Assembly (NCBI GenBank): GCA_030590485.1
Contig: JAUUYL010000011.1
Span: 1 to 43,445 of the forward strand
Source: Lentisphaerota bacterium
Lineage (GTDB): Bacteria; Verrucomicrobiota; Kiritimatiellia; UBA8416; JAUUYL01
Direction of reading: 5' to 3'
Length of the DNA: 43,445 bases
Each line of letters starts with the position of its first letter. Positions within the stretch are counted from its first letter, which is position 1. A program made the position numbers and the translations under genes. A model generated the notes under the pieces. The model saw nothing but the letters and a program-made list of their open reading frames with translations, was not told where the DNA came from and searched no databases. Positions 34,657-43,361 of this stretch are shown here, piece after piece.

Positions 34657-34827
34657 TTATGGATATTCAGACCCAACCAGATTAAGAACCCTTACACTAC
34701 TTTCTTTGAAAGTGTACAGTAACACGGAAAAAATCGTCACGCTAAGCAACAGCATAAAGGCGATGATGATGTACTCAACCATTACCTGTCCGCTTCTCTT
34801 GCTTCTGATGAATGCATTAATTTCCAT
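34657..34827 (-). CDS. Flp-type pilin 2
   Basis: A 56-residue pilin. Leader MEINAFIRSKRSG, G|Q junction with Glu at +5 (QVMVEY), helix IIIAFMLLLSVTIFSVLLYTF and a short tail. The start could also be an ATG seven codons upstream (34848). The downstream ATG gives a normal leader length and lies next to the candidate promoter, which would make it nearly leaderless. It is the first gene of the minus-strand Tad cluster, 13 bp before pilin 1. Confidence 0.75.
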   Translation of the reverse strand: MEINAFIRSKRSGQVMVEYIIIAFMLLLSVTIFSVLLYTFKESSVRVLNLVGSEYP

Positions 34828-34836
34828 GCGATTATA

Positions 34837-34865
34837 TGTATAGCACATTGACTTTCACGTGTAAA
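34837..34865 (-). promoter_or_regulatory. Candidate promoter for the Tad cluster
   Basis: On the minus strand, TTTACA (34865-34860) is followed after 17 bases by TATACA (34842-34837), a fair sigma-70-type match. Transcription would begin almost at the ATG of pilin 2. The region is AT-rich, so chance matches are likely. Confidence 0.35.
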
Positions 34866-34877
34866 TCCTTATATATA
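34848..34877 (+). promoter_or_regulatory. Candidate promoter for the zinc-knuckle/kinase unit
   Basis: TTGACT (34848-34853) is followed after 18 bases by TATATA (34872-34877), with TATAAT two bases further. It faces away from the Tad promoter and overlaps it, so one regulator could affect both. Confidence 0.35.
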
Positions 34878-34932
34878 ATATATAGATGATTATGCGCGTT
34901 ATATATTGATAACGTTTAATGGAGTTTATTTA

Positions 34933-36090
34933 TTGTCTTGCATGAATAAAACATCACGAATTGTCCTGCTGTATCTGGTTGTGTTCTTCTCGGCATTTTA
35001 TGTCTTTGCCGCGTTGAACATCTGTAAAAAATGCGGATATGAGAACGAGGATCGGATTCCCAACTGCACTCATTGCAGTGCGGATCTGCCCGTTCCGCCT
35101 GAAGTGAAAGAGGTTGAAGTTCAGGATGTTGAGGTTGAGGAGGAACTTGATTATCTGTCGGTGGATATTGTTTCTGCCGAGGTGAATGAAGGACGGAAGT
35201 ATCAGTCGAAGAAAAGCCACGAACTGGCCAGGCTTTTCTTTCGCAATGCACTTGCCATGGAGGGGTTGACGGATCCCGTAGACGGCAGAAAACGGTCCGA
35301 GAAGTTGCTCAAGCTGATCGAGGAAAGCGAACGCGCATCCAGAACGATAACGAAAGTCTGTCCTCGTTGCAATGGGGGCGGACGGGCATCCGTTAAGCTT
35401 GATGTGCTCGGCGGCGCAAATAGACCCCGGGCAGAGCAATCTTTTGGTAGAAATAGCTCAATCAAGACCACCTCCAGTCAGAAATGCAAGAAATGCAATG
35501 GGCTTGGAACTGTTCGTGCTTCGGGCAGTCTTAGTGATTTGAAATATCAGGCCGGGAAAGCCAGTTCTATTTTTAGGGGCCTGCAGCAGGCTAGAAAGTA
35601 TGAGCCAATAGGCAACGCATGGGTTCCCAAGGATGTCGCTGACAAGTTGGATGTTAGAGCTCGCGCCACGTTGATGCGTGCCGTCTCATCCCCATGCCCC
35701 ACATGTTCAGGTCTTGGAAGACTCGATTGCCGTACATGTAAAGGTGTCGGCAGTCTCGACTGTGGCAATAGGTACTGTGTAAAGGGCAGGATAGAGGCGG
35801 ACAAGGGCGATAGTCGAATCAGGCGTTTGGACGGGGTTATGACCAGGCAATGTGGCGAGTGCCGAGGAAGTGGCAGGCAGGAATGCAGAGTCTGCGCCGA
35901 AGAAGGAACAATTTTGTGTTCGAAATGTGATGGATCCGGTGAGTCTGAGCTTTGTGATAAATGCAGTGGACGAGGTTATCTGGAATGTTCGAAATGCAGG
36001 GGCAGGACTGGACATGGAGCTGTCTGTAAGTATTGCGCGGGTGAAAAAGTTATTTTGTGTAAATCTTGCAAAGGCGCAGGACGTGATTAA
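34933..36090 (+). CDS. Secreted or anchored zinc-knuckle protein with DnaJ-type CxxCxGxG repeats
   Basis: About 385 residues. An N-terminal hydrophobic segment (SRIVLLYLVVFFSAFYVFAA) acts as signal or anchor. A four-cysteine zinc ribbon follows (CKKCGYENEDRIPNCTHC), then an acidic stretch and a short helical region. The remainder holds about twelve CxxC half-knuckles, many with the DnaJ form CxxCxGxG (CPRCNGGG, CKKCNGLG, CPTCSGLG, CSKCDGSG, CDKCSGRG, CKSCKGAG). There is no J domain. The TTG at 34933 has GGAG eight bases upstream; an ATG at 34942 has no such site but is also possible. The stop and the next ATG share one base (TAATG), so it is coupled to the kinase. Function unknown; a zinc-dependent scaffold or chaperone part is possible. 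Confidence 0.75.
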   Translation: MSCMNKTSRIVLLYLVVFFSAFYVFAALNICKKCGYENEDRIPNCTHCSADLPVPPEVKEVEVQDVEVEEELDYLSVDIVSAEVNEGRKYQSKKSHELARLFFRNALAMEGLTDPVDGRKRSEKLLKLIEESERASRTITKVCPRCNGGGRASVKLDVLGGANRPRAEQSFGRNSSIKTTSSQKCKKCNGLGTVRASGSLSDLKYQAGKASSIFRGLQQARKYEPIGNAWVPKDVADKLDVRARATLMRAVSSPCPTCSGLGRLDCRTCKGVGSLDCGNRYCVKGRIEADKGDSRIRRLDGVMTRQCGECRGSGRQECRVCAEEGTILCSKCDGSGESELCDKCSGRGYLECSKCRGRTGHGAVCKYCAGEKVILCKSCKGAGRD

Positions 36091-39000
36091 TGAGTGATAT
36101 TCAGCTAACTGGTTTTGAGGTGCTTGAGAAACTCGGCGAAGGGGGCATGGCCGCTGTATGGAAGGCACGCCAGATTTCGCTCGATCGGATTGTAGCAATA
36201 AAGGTTCTTTCTTCCAGCTTCGCAAGTGACCCGGAAGACATTGAAATGTTCCAGAAGGAAGCGCAGCAGGCGGCAAAGCTGAAGCATCCGGGGATTGTGC
36301 AGGTGTATGATGCAAACGCTGAGAATGGTCACTACTTCTTTGTGATGGAGTATGTTGCAGGCTACACAGTCGGCGATTGGCTAAGACGCAAGGAGCGGCT
36401 CAGCGAAAAGGACACTTTGCTGGTTGCGGAATGCGTTGCCGATGCCCTTGAGTATGCATGGAACCATTCGCGAATTATTCACTGCGATATCAAACCTGAC
36501 AATGTGATGTTGGATGATGACGGCAGTGTAAAGGTCACGGATCTTGGTCTCGCGCGCACGATAAGTGTCATGCAGGAAGATAATGAGAGCGAGAATGTCA
36601 TGGGCACTCCAGCCTATATGTCCCCTGAACAGGCCTTGGGTCGCTCGGATATGGATTTTCGCTCCGACATCTATTCTCTGGGCGCAATGCTTTATCACCT
36701 TTCGACAGGGAAGATGATGTTTGAGGAGTATCCCGACGCGCAGATCATGGAGTTGCAGGTCGGAAACCTTGTCCAGGATCCGCTTGATCTGAACCCAGAT
36801 CTTTCTAAACCGTTTTGCTGGCTTATTGAGAAGATGCTGGCCAAGGAACCCGAAGATAGACCAGTGAGCTGGGAGGAAGTCCGTAAGGATATCAACAGGG
36901 TCAAGAAACGGATGGTTCCTATAGGGTGTCTGAAAGAGGGGCAGGTGAGTTCTGTCCAGCGCAGTGTAAAGAGGACAAGGCGCGACTTAAAGAAGGTTAC
37001 TGCATCTTCTAGAGATTCTCGCAGCCCTTTGCAAAAGATTCTTGCGGTGGTCGCGGTGTTGATTGTTGTCGGGTTGGCAATCGCCTTTAGCGGTAAAGCT
37101 TCTCGCAAACAACCGGCTCAGACTCATGTTGAATCCATAGAAAATCAGAATGTTGCTACTCAGAACACTGTTAATCAAAAGGAGTTGCAGGCAAAGGGCA
37201 TGTATGATTTTGCCGCAAAATGGGTGAAGGCTAACCCGATCAGATTCTCGGAAGGTATAGATCGTTTTAGTCAGGTTACGAGCCAGACAAGAGGCACTAA
37301 ATATTCACTGATGGCTTCTGATCAGGTGAAAAAGTTGAGACTCCTGTGGAACAATGAGCTCAAGAAGGTCCTGAGAAGGCTTAAAGATGAGACTTCTTAT
37401 TATGCTGAGAATGGTGAGTTGCTTTATGCCGCCAACATGTACGAGAAATATAAAGGGCCTTACCAAAAAGATACCGAAGTTCAACGTTTGAAGATGGCTG
37501 CAGAACTGCGTGCCCGAAAGAAACGGCAGGACGAACAGGCGGAGTCAAATGTCCGACGCTTAAAGCAGAAATACGAAGGCACACTGAACAAGGTCGCGTC
37601 GATGCTTATCAAGCAGGATATTGAGCCGGCAATAGAGTTGGCGAGAAACGCTATGTACGACAAGGATATGATCGAGCACGAGGAGTACCTGTCGTCGCTT
37701 GTGGCTTGTCTGAAATCTGCATCTAAGATGGATGAAAAGATACTTGCATCGTTCTTGGCTCAGCGAGGTAAGGTTGTTGCTGTAGAGTTTGCTTCGGGCA
37801 AGAGGACCGTGAGTATTGTCGGCGTTAAGGATGGTCTGGTCACGGCACGGCAACAGCAGGGTTCATCACGAGCGGTTTTGACGGTGTCGTTTGGTTTGGA
37901 CAAGCTCTCTATCAAGGAACGCCTGCTCCGCATGGGTGATGATTCGCAATCTGATGTTGCGCTTGTCAAAGGGCTGATGGCTGTAAAGTCCGGGTCTGAC
38001 ACCTATGCCAAAACATTTTTCAAGAAAACGCATCCGTTGGTAGCTGACCGGCTGATTGTTCTTCTTTCAGGAGCTGTCTCGCAGAAGGCAGACGGGGATG
38101 CGAAGGGAGCACTGATTAAGGGCTTGGCCAATTTAGGGATTAAGGTTCAGCTGACGTTTGATGAATGGGAATGGAGCACCGCTATCGATGAAGTTGAATT
38201 CTCTATCTTTACCGTTAAGAATGCGGCGGCTTTTGTCTCTGCCTATAAAACAAAATACGGCAACAGTCAGTTTTGTAAGCAGGCAGAAAATGTAATTAAT
38301 GCACTTTCAGAAAAGAAAGCAAGTTCCGCTGCGGTTGGAGCCGTTGCGCCGGCTACTGCGCCGAAAGCTGAGAGCAGGCTTACGCCTCCGCCTAGCAGAC
38401 TCTCGCATATTGACAGGGCGATTGTTAAGGGGCATGAGCCAGCGAATGAAAACGAAGTGATTGAGCGGTTTTTAAATGATAACCCGGATGTTATGCCCGA
38501 TGCGGTTGAGATCCTGAGCGATTCAGAGGGGCATGTTTACCGTATCAATATCTATTCTCCGAATATCAGGAATATATCCGCTGTATCAATATGCAAATCT
38601 TTGAGGGAGTTTTACTGCGGTGCCGTTGCGCCCGGCCACTGGCTTGGCGAAGAAAGGGCACCATTGTCAAACCTTTCTCCGCTTAAAGGTTTGCCGTTGG
38701 AAAAGCTGTATCTTGCGGGAACAAGCGTTAAGGATATCGGTGTTTTGTCTGGCATGAAGCTGGTAAGTCTTGATCTGCGATGCACAAAGGTAGTCAATCT
38801 GACTCCGTTGAAATATATGGACCTTGCTTACATAAATCTCGAGGAAATCCAACTGCTCAAGGATATATCGATTCTTTCTCATATGAACCTTGAGGTTGTC
38901 AACCTGAACGGGACCAAGGTATATAATTTTAAGCCGCTTATGAGAAAGAAGATCACTAAGTTAGGCTTGGCTGATACCCAGTTTAAGGATTTATCGATCC

Positions 39001-39578
39001 TTAGCGGTATGCCTCTGGAAGCATTGGATCTCAGGAATTCAAAAGTTTATGACTTTAAGACTATTTCGAGATATCCGATTAAGAAACTGAATCTCTCTGG
39101 TACGCAGATAAAGGACTTGTCGGTACTCCGTGGCATGCCCCTGCAAACATTATCTCTGTTAGAGGTCAGGGCTAGAGGTTTTGATGTGCTTGCCGGATTG
39201 CCGCTTCAAAATCTTTATGCCGATGGTTCTTCATTGGATGATATAGGTTTGGTTGTCGGCCCGAAATTGATCACACTGCATGTGGGGTATACGCAGGTTA
39301 AGGACATCGCGGCTATAGCGAAGATGCCGGCTTTGCGAAGCTTTTCTATTTCCGGATTGAGGATACGAGATCTTAGCCCGCTTGCTGGTTTAAAGTTGGA
39401 CTATCTGTATTGTAATGGATTTAGGTCCGACGACTTACGCCCGTTGGCAGCGATGAGGCGATTGGAAGGAATAAGTGTTGATAATCCCGAGAAAGACGGG
39501 ATGTTGCCTGTCCTCGCCCGCATACGAGGTTTAAAAAGTATCAACGGCTACTCTCTCGCATACTGGCGCGGAATGTAA
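36090..39578 (+). CDS. Transmembrane Ser/Thr kinase with C-terminal leucine-rich repeats
   Basis: A 1162-residue protein. The kinase domain (8-270) has GEGGMAAVW, Lys38 (VAIKVL), helix-C Glu57, catalytic Asp133 and Asn138 (HCDIKPDNVML), Asp151 in DLG, and MSPEQA. All catalytic residues are present apart from the non-RD form (HCD) and DLG. One membrane span lies at 316-334. The extracytoplasmic part has a long Lys/Glu-rich coiled-coil region (about 410-560) and a middle domain. From about residue 860, some ten leucine-rich repeats of the form 'L..L.GMPLE.L.L.GT.V.DL' run to near the end. Kinases of this plan are known in planctomycetes and Lentisphaera relatives. It is coupled to the zinc-knuckle gene. 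Confidence 0.88.
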   Translation: MSDIQLTGFEVLEKLGEGGMAAVWKARQISLDRIVAIKVLSSSFASDPEDIEMFQKEAQQAAKLKHPGIVQVYDANAENGHYFFVMEYVAGYTVGDWLRRKERLSEKDTLLVAECVADALEYAWNHSRIIHCDIKPDNVMLDDDGSVKVTDLGLARTISVMQEDNESENVMGTPAYMSPEQALGRSDMDFRSDIYSLGAMLYHLSTGKMMFEEYPDAQIMELQVGNLVQDPLDLNPDLSKPFCWLIEKMLAKEPEDRPVSWEEVRKDINRVKKRMVPIGCLKEGQVSSVQRSVKRTRRDLKKVTASSRDSRSPLQKILAVVAVLIVVGLAIAFSGKASRKQPAQTHVESIENQNVATQNTVNQKELQAKGMYDFAAKWVKANPIRFSEGIDRFSQVTSQTRGTKYSLMASDQVKKLRLLWNNELKKVLRRLKDETSYYAENGELLYAANMYEKYKGPYQKDTEVQRLKMAAELRARKKRQDEQAESNVRRLKQKYEGTLNKVASMLIKQDIEPAIELARNAMYDKDMIEHEEYLSSLVACLKSASKMDEKILASFLAQRGKVVAVEFASGKRTVSIVGVKDGLVTARQQQGSSRAVLTVSFGLDKLSIKERLLRMGDDSQSDVALVKGLMAVKSGSDTYAKTFFKKTHPLVADRLIVLLSGAVSQKADGDAKGALIKGLANLGIKVQLTFDEWEWSTAIDEVEFSIFTVKNAAAFVSAYKTKYGNSQFCKQAENVINALSEKKASSAAVGAVAPATAPKAESRLTPPPSRLSHIDRAIVKGHEPANENEVIERFLNDNPDVMPDAVEILSDSEGHVYRINIYSPNIRNISAVSICKSLREFYCGAVAPGHWLGEERAPLSNLSPLKGLPLEKLYLAGTSVKDIGVLSGMKLVSLDLRCTKVVNLTPLKYMDLAYINLEEIQLLKDISILSHMNLEVVNLNGTKVYNFKPLMRKKITKLGLADTQFKDLSILSGMPLEALDLRNSKVYDFKTISRYPIKKLNLSGTQIKDLSVLRGMPLQTLSLLEVRARGFDVLAGLPLQNLYADGSSLDDIGLVVGPKLITLHVGYTQVKDIAAIAKMPALRSFSISGLRIRDLSPLAGLKLDYLYCNGFRSDDLRPLAAMRRLEGISVDNPEKDGMLPVLARIRGLKSINGYSLAYWRGM

Positions 39579-39659
39579 CCAGCGTAGAATATGGCAATTT
39601 AATACAGAGCCCATCAGTCCAAATATTCATCATTCATCAATTCTTCCACCGTCCACTGT

Positions 39660-40496
39660 CTACGTAATAACATCCTTCATCAACAGGAATGCTGTGATGC
39701 TGACGGTGTTGAATATCGCGTGCGCGATGATAGGCACCGCAATTGAACCCGTCGCCAGATAACCAAGCGAAAGCCCTACGGCGAGAATGAATATTGGTAT
39801 TATGGCAGGAACATGCGTGTGCACTGCCGCGAATAAGAGCGCAACGAAGAATATTGCTGATAGGGGCGCCGTCTTCTTTAACATCAATGGCAGCATGATG
39901 CCTCTGAAAATTATTTCCTCAATGACAGGCGCGGATATTATCGCAAGCAGAATTATTGACGCTTGTATCCATATGGGGTAGGCCGGATTCATGAGTATTT
40001 CTATTACAGGCTGATACTCTATTTCATGACCCAGCGTCTCCAGTATTCGCATGTAAACAAATGAGGCAAGCATGACAAAAGGCATAATCGCCAGATAACA
40101 GATCGCGCCCTGAATGATATTCTTGCGAAGCAACGCTTTTTTTATTCCAAATCCATGCCGCAGCGACATTTTTTTTGATTTAAGAAGGAGCACAATGACG
40201 CATATGGCGGTTATCGGTACGGCCACCATTTGTAAGAGCACGACTAAGGGTGAATGCTTGAAATCGGTTGCTGTGGATATTATCAGGGCTAACGACAGGA
40301 ATGCTATCAGTATCACAGCTCCGTCATACCATGTCCACGAGCGGGCTTGAATTCTTTTTACCAGAAAGCGCCAGCGCGGCGGTTTATTCATGATTCGTGA
40401 CAGGAGAATAAAGTCAATAAACATGCCCGCGGTGAATATGCTGAGCGCCATCAGGGATACTGTTAATGTTTGGGCATTTATTTCCGGAGCGTTAAT
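39660..40496 (-). CDS. CPBP-family intramembrane metalloprotease, probable AUU start
   Basis: A polytopic membrane protein of about 278 residues with the CPBP (CAAX/Abi) motifs: EEIIFRG, then AAVHTHVPAI and IIAHAIFNTVSI. These provide the glutamates and histidines of the active site. Members cleave prenylated or other membrane substrates; the bacterial substrates are unknown. The first ATG (40451) has no ribosome-binding site and cuts into the first membrane helix. The frame stays open upstream to an ATT at 40494-40496, six bases after an excellent AGGGAAGG site at the end of the glycosyltransferase gene, giving the N-terminus INAPEINAQTLTVSL. If only standard starts are accepted, the gene is 39660-40451 (263 aa). 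Confidence 0.75.
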   Translation of the reverse strand: MNAPEINAQTLTVSLMALSIFTAGMFIDFILLSRIMNKPPRWRFLVKRIQARSWTWYDGAVILIAFLSLALIISTATDFKHSPLVVLLQMVAVPITAICVIVLLLKSKKMSLRHGFGIKKALLRKNIIQGAICYLAIMPFVMLASFVYMRILETLGHEIEYQPVIEILMNPAYPIWIQASIILLAIISAPVIEEIIFRGIMLPLMLKKTAPLSAIFFVALLFAAVHTHVPAIIPIFILAVGLSLGYLATGSIAVPIIAHAIFNTVSITAFLLMKDVIT

Positions 40497-40498
40497 GG

Positions 40499-41485
40499 TT
40501 AGCCTTCCCTGGGCTCTACGATTTCCTTTATGGTGTAGATAGGCTTGCTCTGGGATTCGTGATATGTGCGAATCTGGATTTCAGCCAGGAGCCCCATGCT
40601 GATGAATTGCATGCAGAATAGAATGAGCATGAACGTTGTGATTATCCAAGTTTCTCTTTTGAAGATGTCTACAAGCCCGGCCAATGCTTCGATGTGAAGG
40701 AAATTGTAGCCTATATGACTGAATATCATGGCGAAAAACAGGAATAAGCCTGGGAGACCGAAGAATAAGCCTATCTTACCAAACATCTGTATCGGGTGAT
40801 GACTGTATTTAAGAAGGAACTTAACAGTCATGAGATCGAGGATTACCTTGTAGGTTCTGGATATTCCATACTTGGATGTTCCCGCTGTGCGCGGTCTATG
40901 GTTAACGACAGTTTCAGAAACCTTTCCACCCACCCAGTCAGCGAGAGCCGGGATAAACCTGTGCATCTCTCCATAGAGGTGAACATCTTTCACAATCTCA
41001 TTCCGGTATGCTTTAAGCGTGCATCCGTAATCGTGCAGGGGAACGCTTGTTATCTTGCTTATAAGGGCATTTGCCATCATCGAAGGCAGGCGCCGGTTGA
41101 TAAATGTATCTTTCCTGTCCTTGCGCCACCCACTGACAACATCGAAACCATTCTCCATTTCTTCGAGTAATTTCGGTATGTCGGCCGGGTCGTTCTGGAG
41201 ATCCGCATCGAGAGTGATGATTATTTCGCCCTCAGCTTTGTGGAAGCCGGCACTCATTGCAGCGGTTTGCCCGAAATTACGCCTGAAGCGTATTAGTTTG
41301 AAATGCTTATACTTGCGGGCGCACTCAACCATCTTCTCCCATGAACCGTCCGTACTGCCGTCATCAATAAGCAGGATTTCGTAGCTTTTGCCCAAGGTGG
41401 GCAGCACATCGTTGAGCTCTTCGCACAAATTGTCGATATTATCAACTTCGTTAAATACAGGTGAAACTATGGAGACATCTTTCAT
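40499..41485 (-). CDS. Glycosyltransferase family 2, polyprenyl-phosphate type
   Basis: A 328-residue membrane-linked glycosyltransferase. The GT-A domain has IVSPVFNEVDNI, LLIDDGSTDGSW, LIRFRRNFGQTAAMSAG, and the metal-binding ITLDADLQNDP followed by VVSGWRKDRKD. DYGCTLKAYR and HRFIPALADWVGGK are typical of the DPM1/ArnC/GtrB group, which charges undecaprenyl phosphate with a sugar. Two C-terminal membrane helices (IGLFFGLPGLFLFFAMIFSHIGYNF and TFMLILFCMQFISMGLLAE) anchor it. Its stop lies two bases before the probable CPBP start. The sugar donor is not evident. Confidence 0.88.
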   Translation of the reverse strand: MKDVSIVSPVFNEVDNIDNLCEELNDVLPTLGKSYEILLIDDGSTDGSWEKMVECARKYKHFKLIRFRRNFGQTAAMSAGFHKAEGEIIITLDADLQNDPADIPKLLEEMENGFDVVSGWRKDRKDTFINRRLPSMMANALISKITSVPLHDYGCTLKAYRNEIVKDVHLYGEMHRFIPALADWVGGKVSETVVNHRPRTAGTSKYGISRTYKVILDLMTVKFLLKYSHHPIQMFGKIGLFFGLPGLFLFFAMIFSHIGYNFLHIEALAGLVDIFKRETWIITTFMLILFCMQFISMGLLAEIQIRTYHESQSKPIYTIKEIVEPREG

Positions 41486-41560
41486 AAGCAGAAGATTACC
41501 TTAATAGAACATACACTTTCAAGCCTAATCCCCAGTCATAACACCGAGCCTACCAGCCTC

Positions 41561-41588
41561 GTAGTCTGTAGTCCGTAGTCTGCGGTCT
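41561..41588. repeat. Period-7 array of GTAGTCY
   Basis: Four contiguous 7-mers (GTAGTCT, GTAGTCC, GTAGTCT, GCGGTCT) end two bases before the stop codon of the peptidase gene on the minus strand. The rest of the 104-bp spacer to the glycosyltransferase start shows nothing else. Confidence 0.8.
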
Positions 41589-41589
41589 A

Positions 41590-43254
41590 TTACTTAAATA
41601 TCTTATTGCGTCGTGCTGAACTGCGCTTTGTCTTGGACGTCCAGAATGATATAAAATCTTTTTGGAACTTATGTGGGTTTGTTGCACTGAATGCAATCTC
41701 CGTTGCCTTGGCAGGATCTTTTGTCTTCCATAACGCATCGACATAGTTGTCTAGCAGTTTGGTATGCGATGCGGGCTTGTCGAACTTAGCTCCTTTTCTA
41801 AGGTAATAGACTATCCCCCATGCGAGGGTGTAGTTCTCACCCCTTTTTTCATCGCTCCCGCAATAGAAGTCCTTGTAGTCCATTTTCAGAAGGGATTGGA
41901 TGTCGACCGTGTTGGCTGCTATCATCTTTATCAATTCCTCTGCTTTGTACTCGTCTTCCTTTATCTCCAGTTTCTTGTTTCTGATTTCTGCTGTTTCGAA
42001 GAATTCAGCGTTCCCTTCGTTGAACCATACGGATGTACGGGACTGGTCAAGGGCGTAATGCAGGTACTGGTGAAATGCCTCATGGTAGGTCACACGCTTT
42101 ACCCTTGCACGCTGGTCTTTGCTTTTGCCCCAGTCGATAGGTCTGATAATCATTTCTTTTTTTGACGGCATCCAGAGCCCGCCGGACCATTGATGTTCCG
42201 CCCCTACATATGCAAGATACTCCTGGGACGTGGCGAAAACCCTTAATACGCTCACTGCGCTTATCTCCTTGCGGGGAGGGATGACCTTCGCATAGGCATT
42301 TCGAAGATATTCGATGTCGGTTTGAAGTTCCTTGACCATGACCTTATGTTTCATCGATAGATTGGATAGTATTATGTAGTTCTCTGTGTTTATGAACCAC
42401 CAGTCTTTCATGTTCCTGATGCTGGAGGCGACCTGGTTGCGACTTTCAATGAATTCTGCAGACCGCTCCGGTGCGTTTCTGCGCGAGAGTAGGGATGCCC
42501 GTTTCTTGATCTGGAACTTGGTGGATGCTGTTCGCGTTCCGTTCCCTTTGGTTTTCGACATTTGTATGCTCTTTATGAAGTAAGAGTTCAGTGCTCGTAA
42601 TGTTTTATTGGGGTCGGCACCCTCGACAAGCTTTATATGGAAGAAGAAATAATTGCCGGGTGCTTTAGCCTGGCCCGTTGCCGCAGTATTAAGTTTGAAC
42701 GCGTATGACATCTGTGTCGGGTCGTTGTCGATGTAGAAACGGATGACATCCTTAATCTTGAAAGAGCTGATGGTTACGCGTTCTGATTTGACTTGGCTGC
42801 CTTTGGTGAAATCTTTGACCCAATTGCGAAGTTCCTCGTCGCTCCATTCTATAGGACCAGAGTATACGGCATCGGTAAGGCTCTTGAAACGAGCTCTGGT
42901 AACATGTTTCGATTGCATGTTGTGAAGGCAAGGGCAGGTGATCTTCGCCATGGTGAGGGCGTTGTTGTAAGAGTCAATCCATCGCCCCCCATGCTGGGTT
43001 GCATACCATAGCGCCCAAGGTTCGTATTTCTCCTCTTTCCACGTTGATCCGCTCTGGTCATTGAATGTGTACGTATATACCGATGGAGGAGGAATCGGGG
43101 CGGTCTTGGAATTTGACATCAGTTTTATTGATAAGCCGATATTTGGCAGATCCGTCTGTTTGGTAAACTTAAGTTCAGCTGTCTTGGCTGCAAAGACGCT
43201 TGTAGCCCAGACCAGCATCAGCAGGTATACGGTCATTACATGTCGATATCTCAT
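41590..43254 (-). CDS. Exported gluzincin-like metallopeptidase (DUF1570-like)
   Basis: A 554-residue protein with an N-terminal signal peptide (VMTVYLLMLVWATSVFAAK). The C-terminal half has a zinc-peptidase site: VTYHEAFHQYLHY gives HExxH (about 391-395), and WFNEGNAEFFE 20 residues later provides the third ligand Glu. This matches DUF1570-type proteins found in planctomycetes and relatives. The N-terminal half (residues 30-270) is an unrecognised beta-rich domain. Substrate unknown. It is the last complete gene before the window edge and faces away from it. Confidence 0.8.
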   Translation of the reverse strand: MRYRHVMTVYLLMLVWATSVFAAKTAELKFTKQTDLPNIGLSIKLMSNSKTAPIPPPSVYTYTFNDQSGSTWKEEKYEPWALWYATQHGGRWIDSYNNALTMAKITCPCLHNMQSKHVTRARFKSLTDAVYSGPIEWSDEELRNWVKDFTKGSQVKSERVTISSFKIKDVIRFYIDNDPTQMSYAFKLNTAATGQAKAPGNYFFFHIKLVEGADPNKTLRALNSYFIKSIQMSKTKGNGTRTASTKFQIKKRASLLSRRNAPERSAEFIESRNQVASSIRNMKDWWFINTENYIILSNLSMKHKVMVKELQTDIEYLRNAYAKVIPPRKEISAVSVLRVFATSQEYLAYVGAEHQWSGGLWMPSKKEMIIRPIDWGKSKDQRARVKRVTYHEAFHQYLHYALDQSRTSVWFNEGNAEFFETAEIRNKKLEIKEDEYKAEELIKMIAANTVDIQSLLKMDYKDFYCGSDEKRGENYTLAWGIVYYLRKGAKFDKPASHTKLLDNYVDALWKTKDPAKATEIAFSATNPHKFQKDFISFWTSKTKRSSARRNKIFK

Positions 43255-43361
43255 GCTCTAAACAGCATAAATCATAACCACATTAAATCAACCTTTATTC
43301 TTACTCATAATCTGTGCGGGCACTGTCAAGAAGAGTGTGTACTTTTCACATATAATAAAAG

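Noticed and set aside
35707-36315. A 202-codon open frame antisense to the zinc-knuckle gene
   Set aside because: It mirrors the Cys/Gly-rich repeats on the other strand and extends into the kinase gene; the plus-strand reading has clear protein features.
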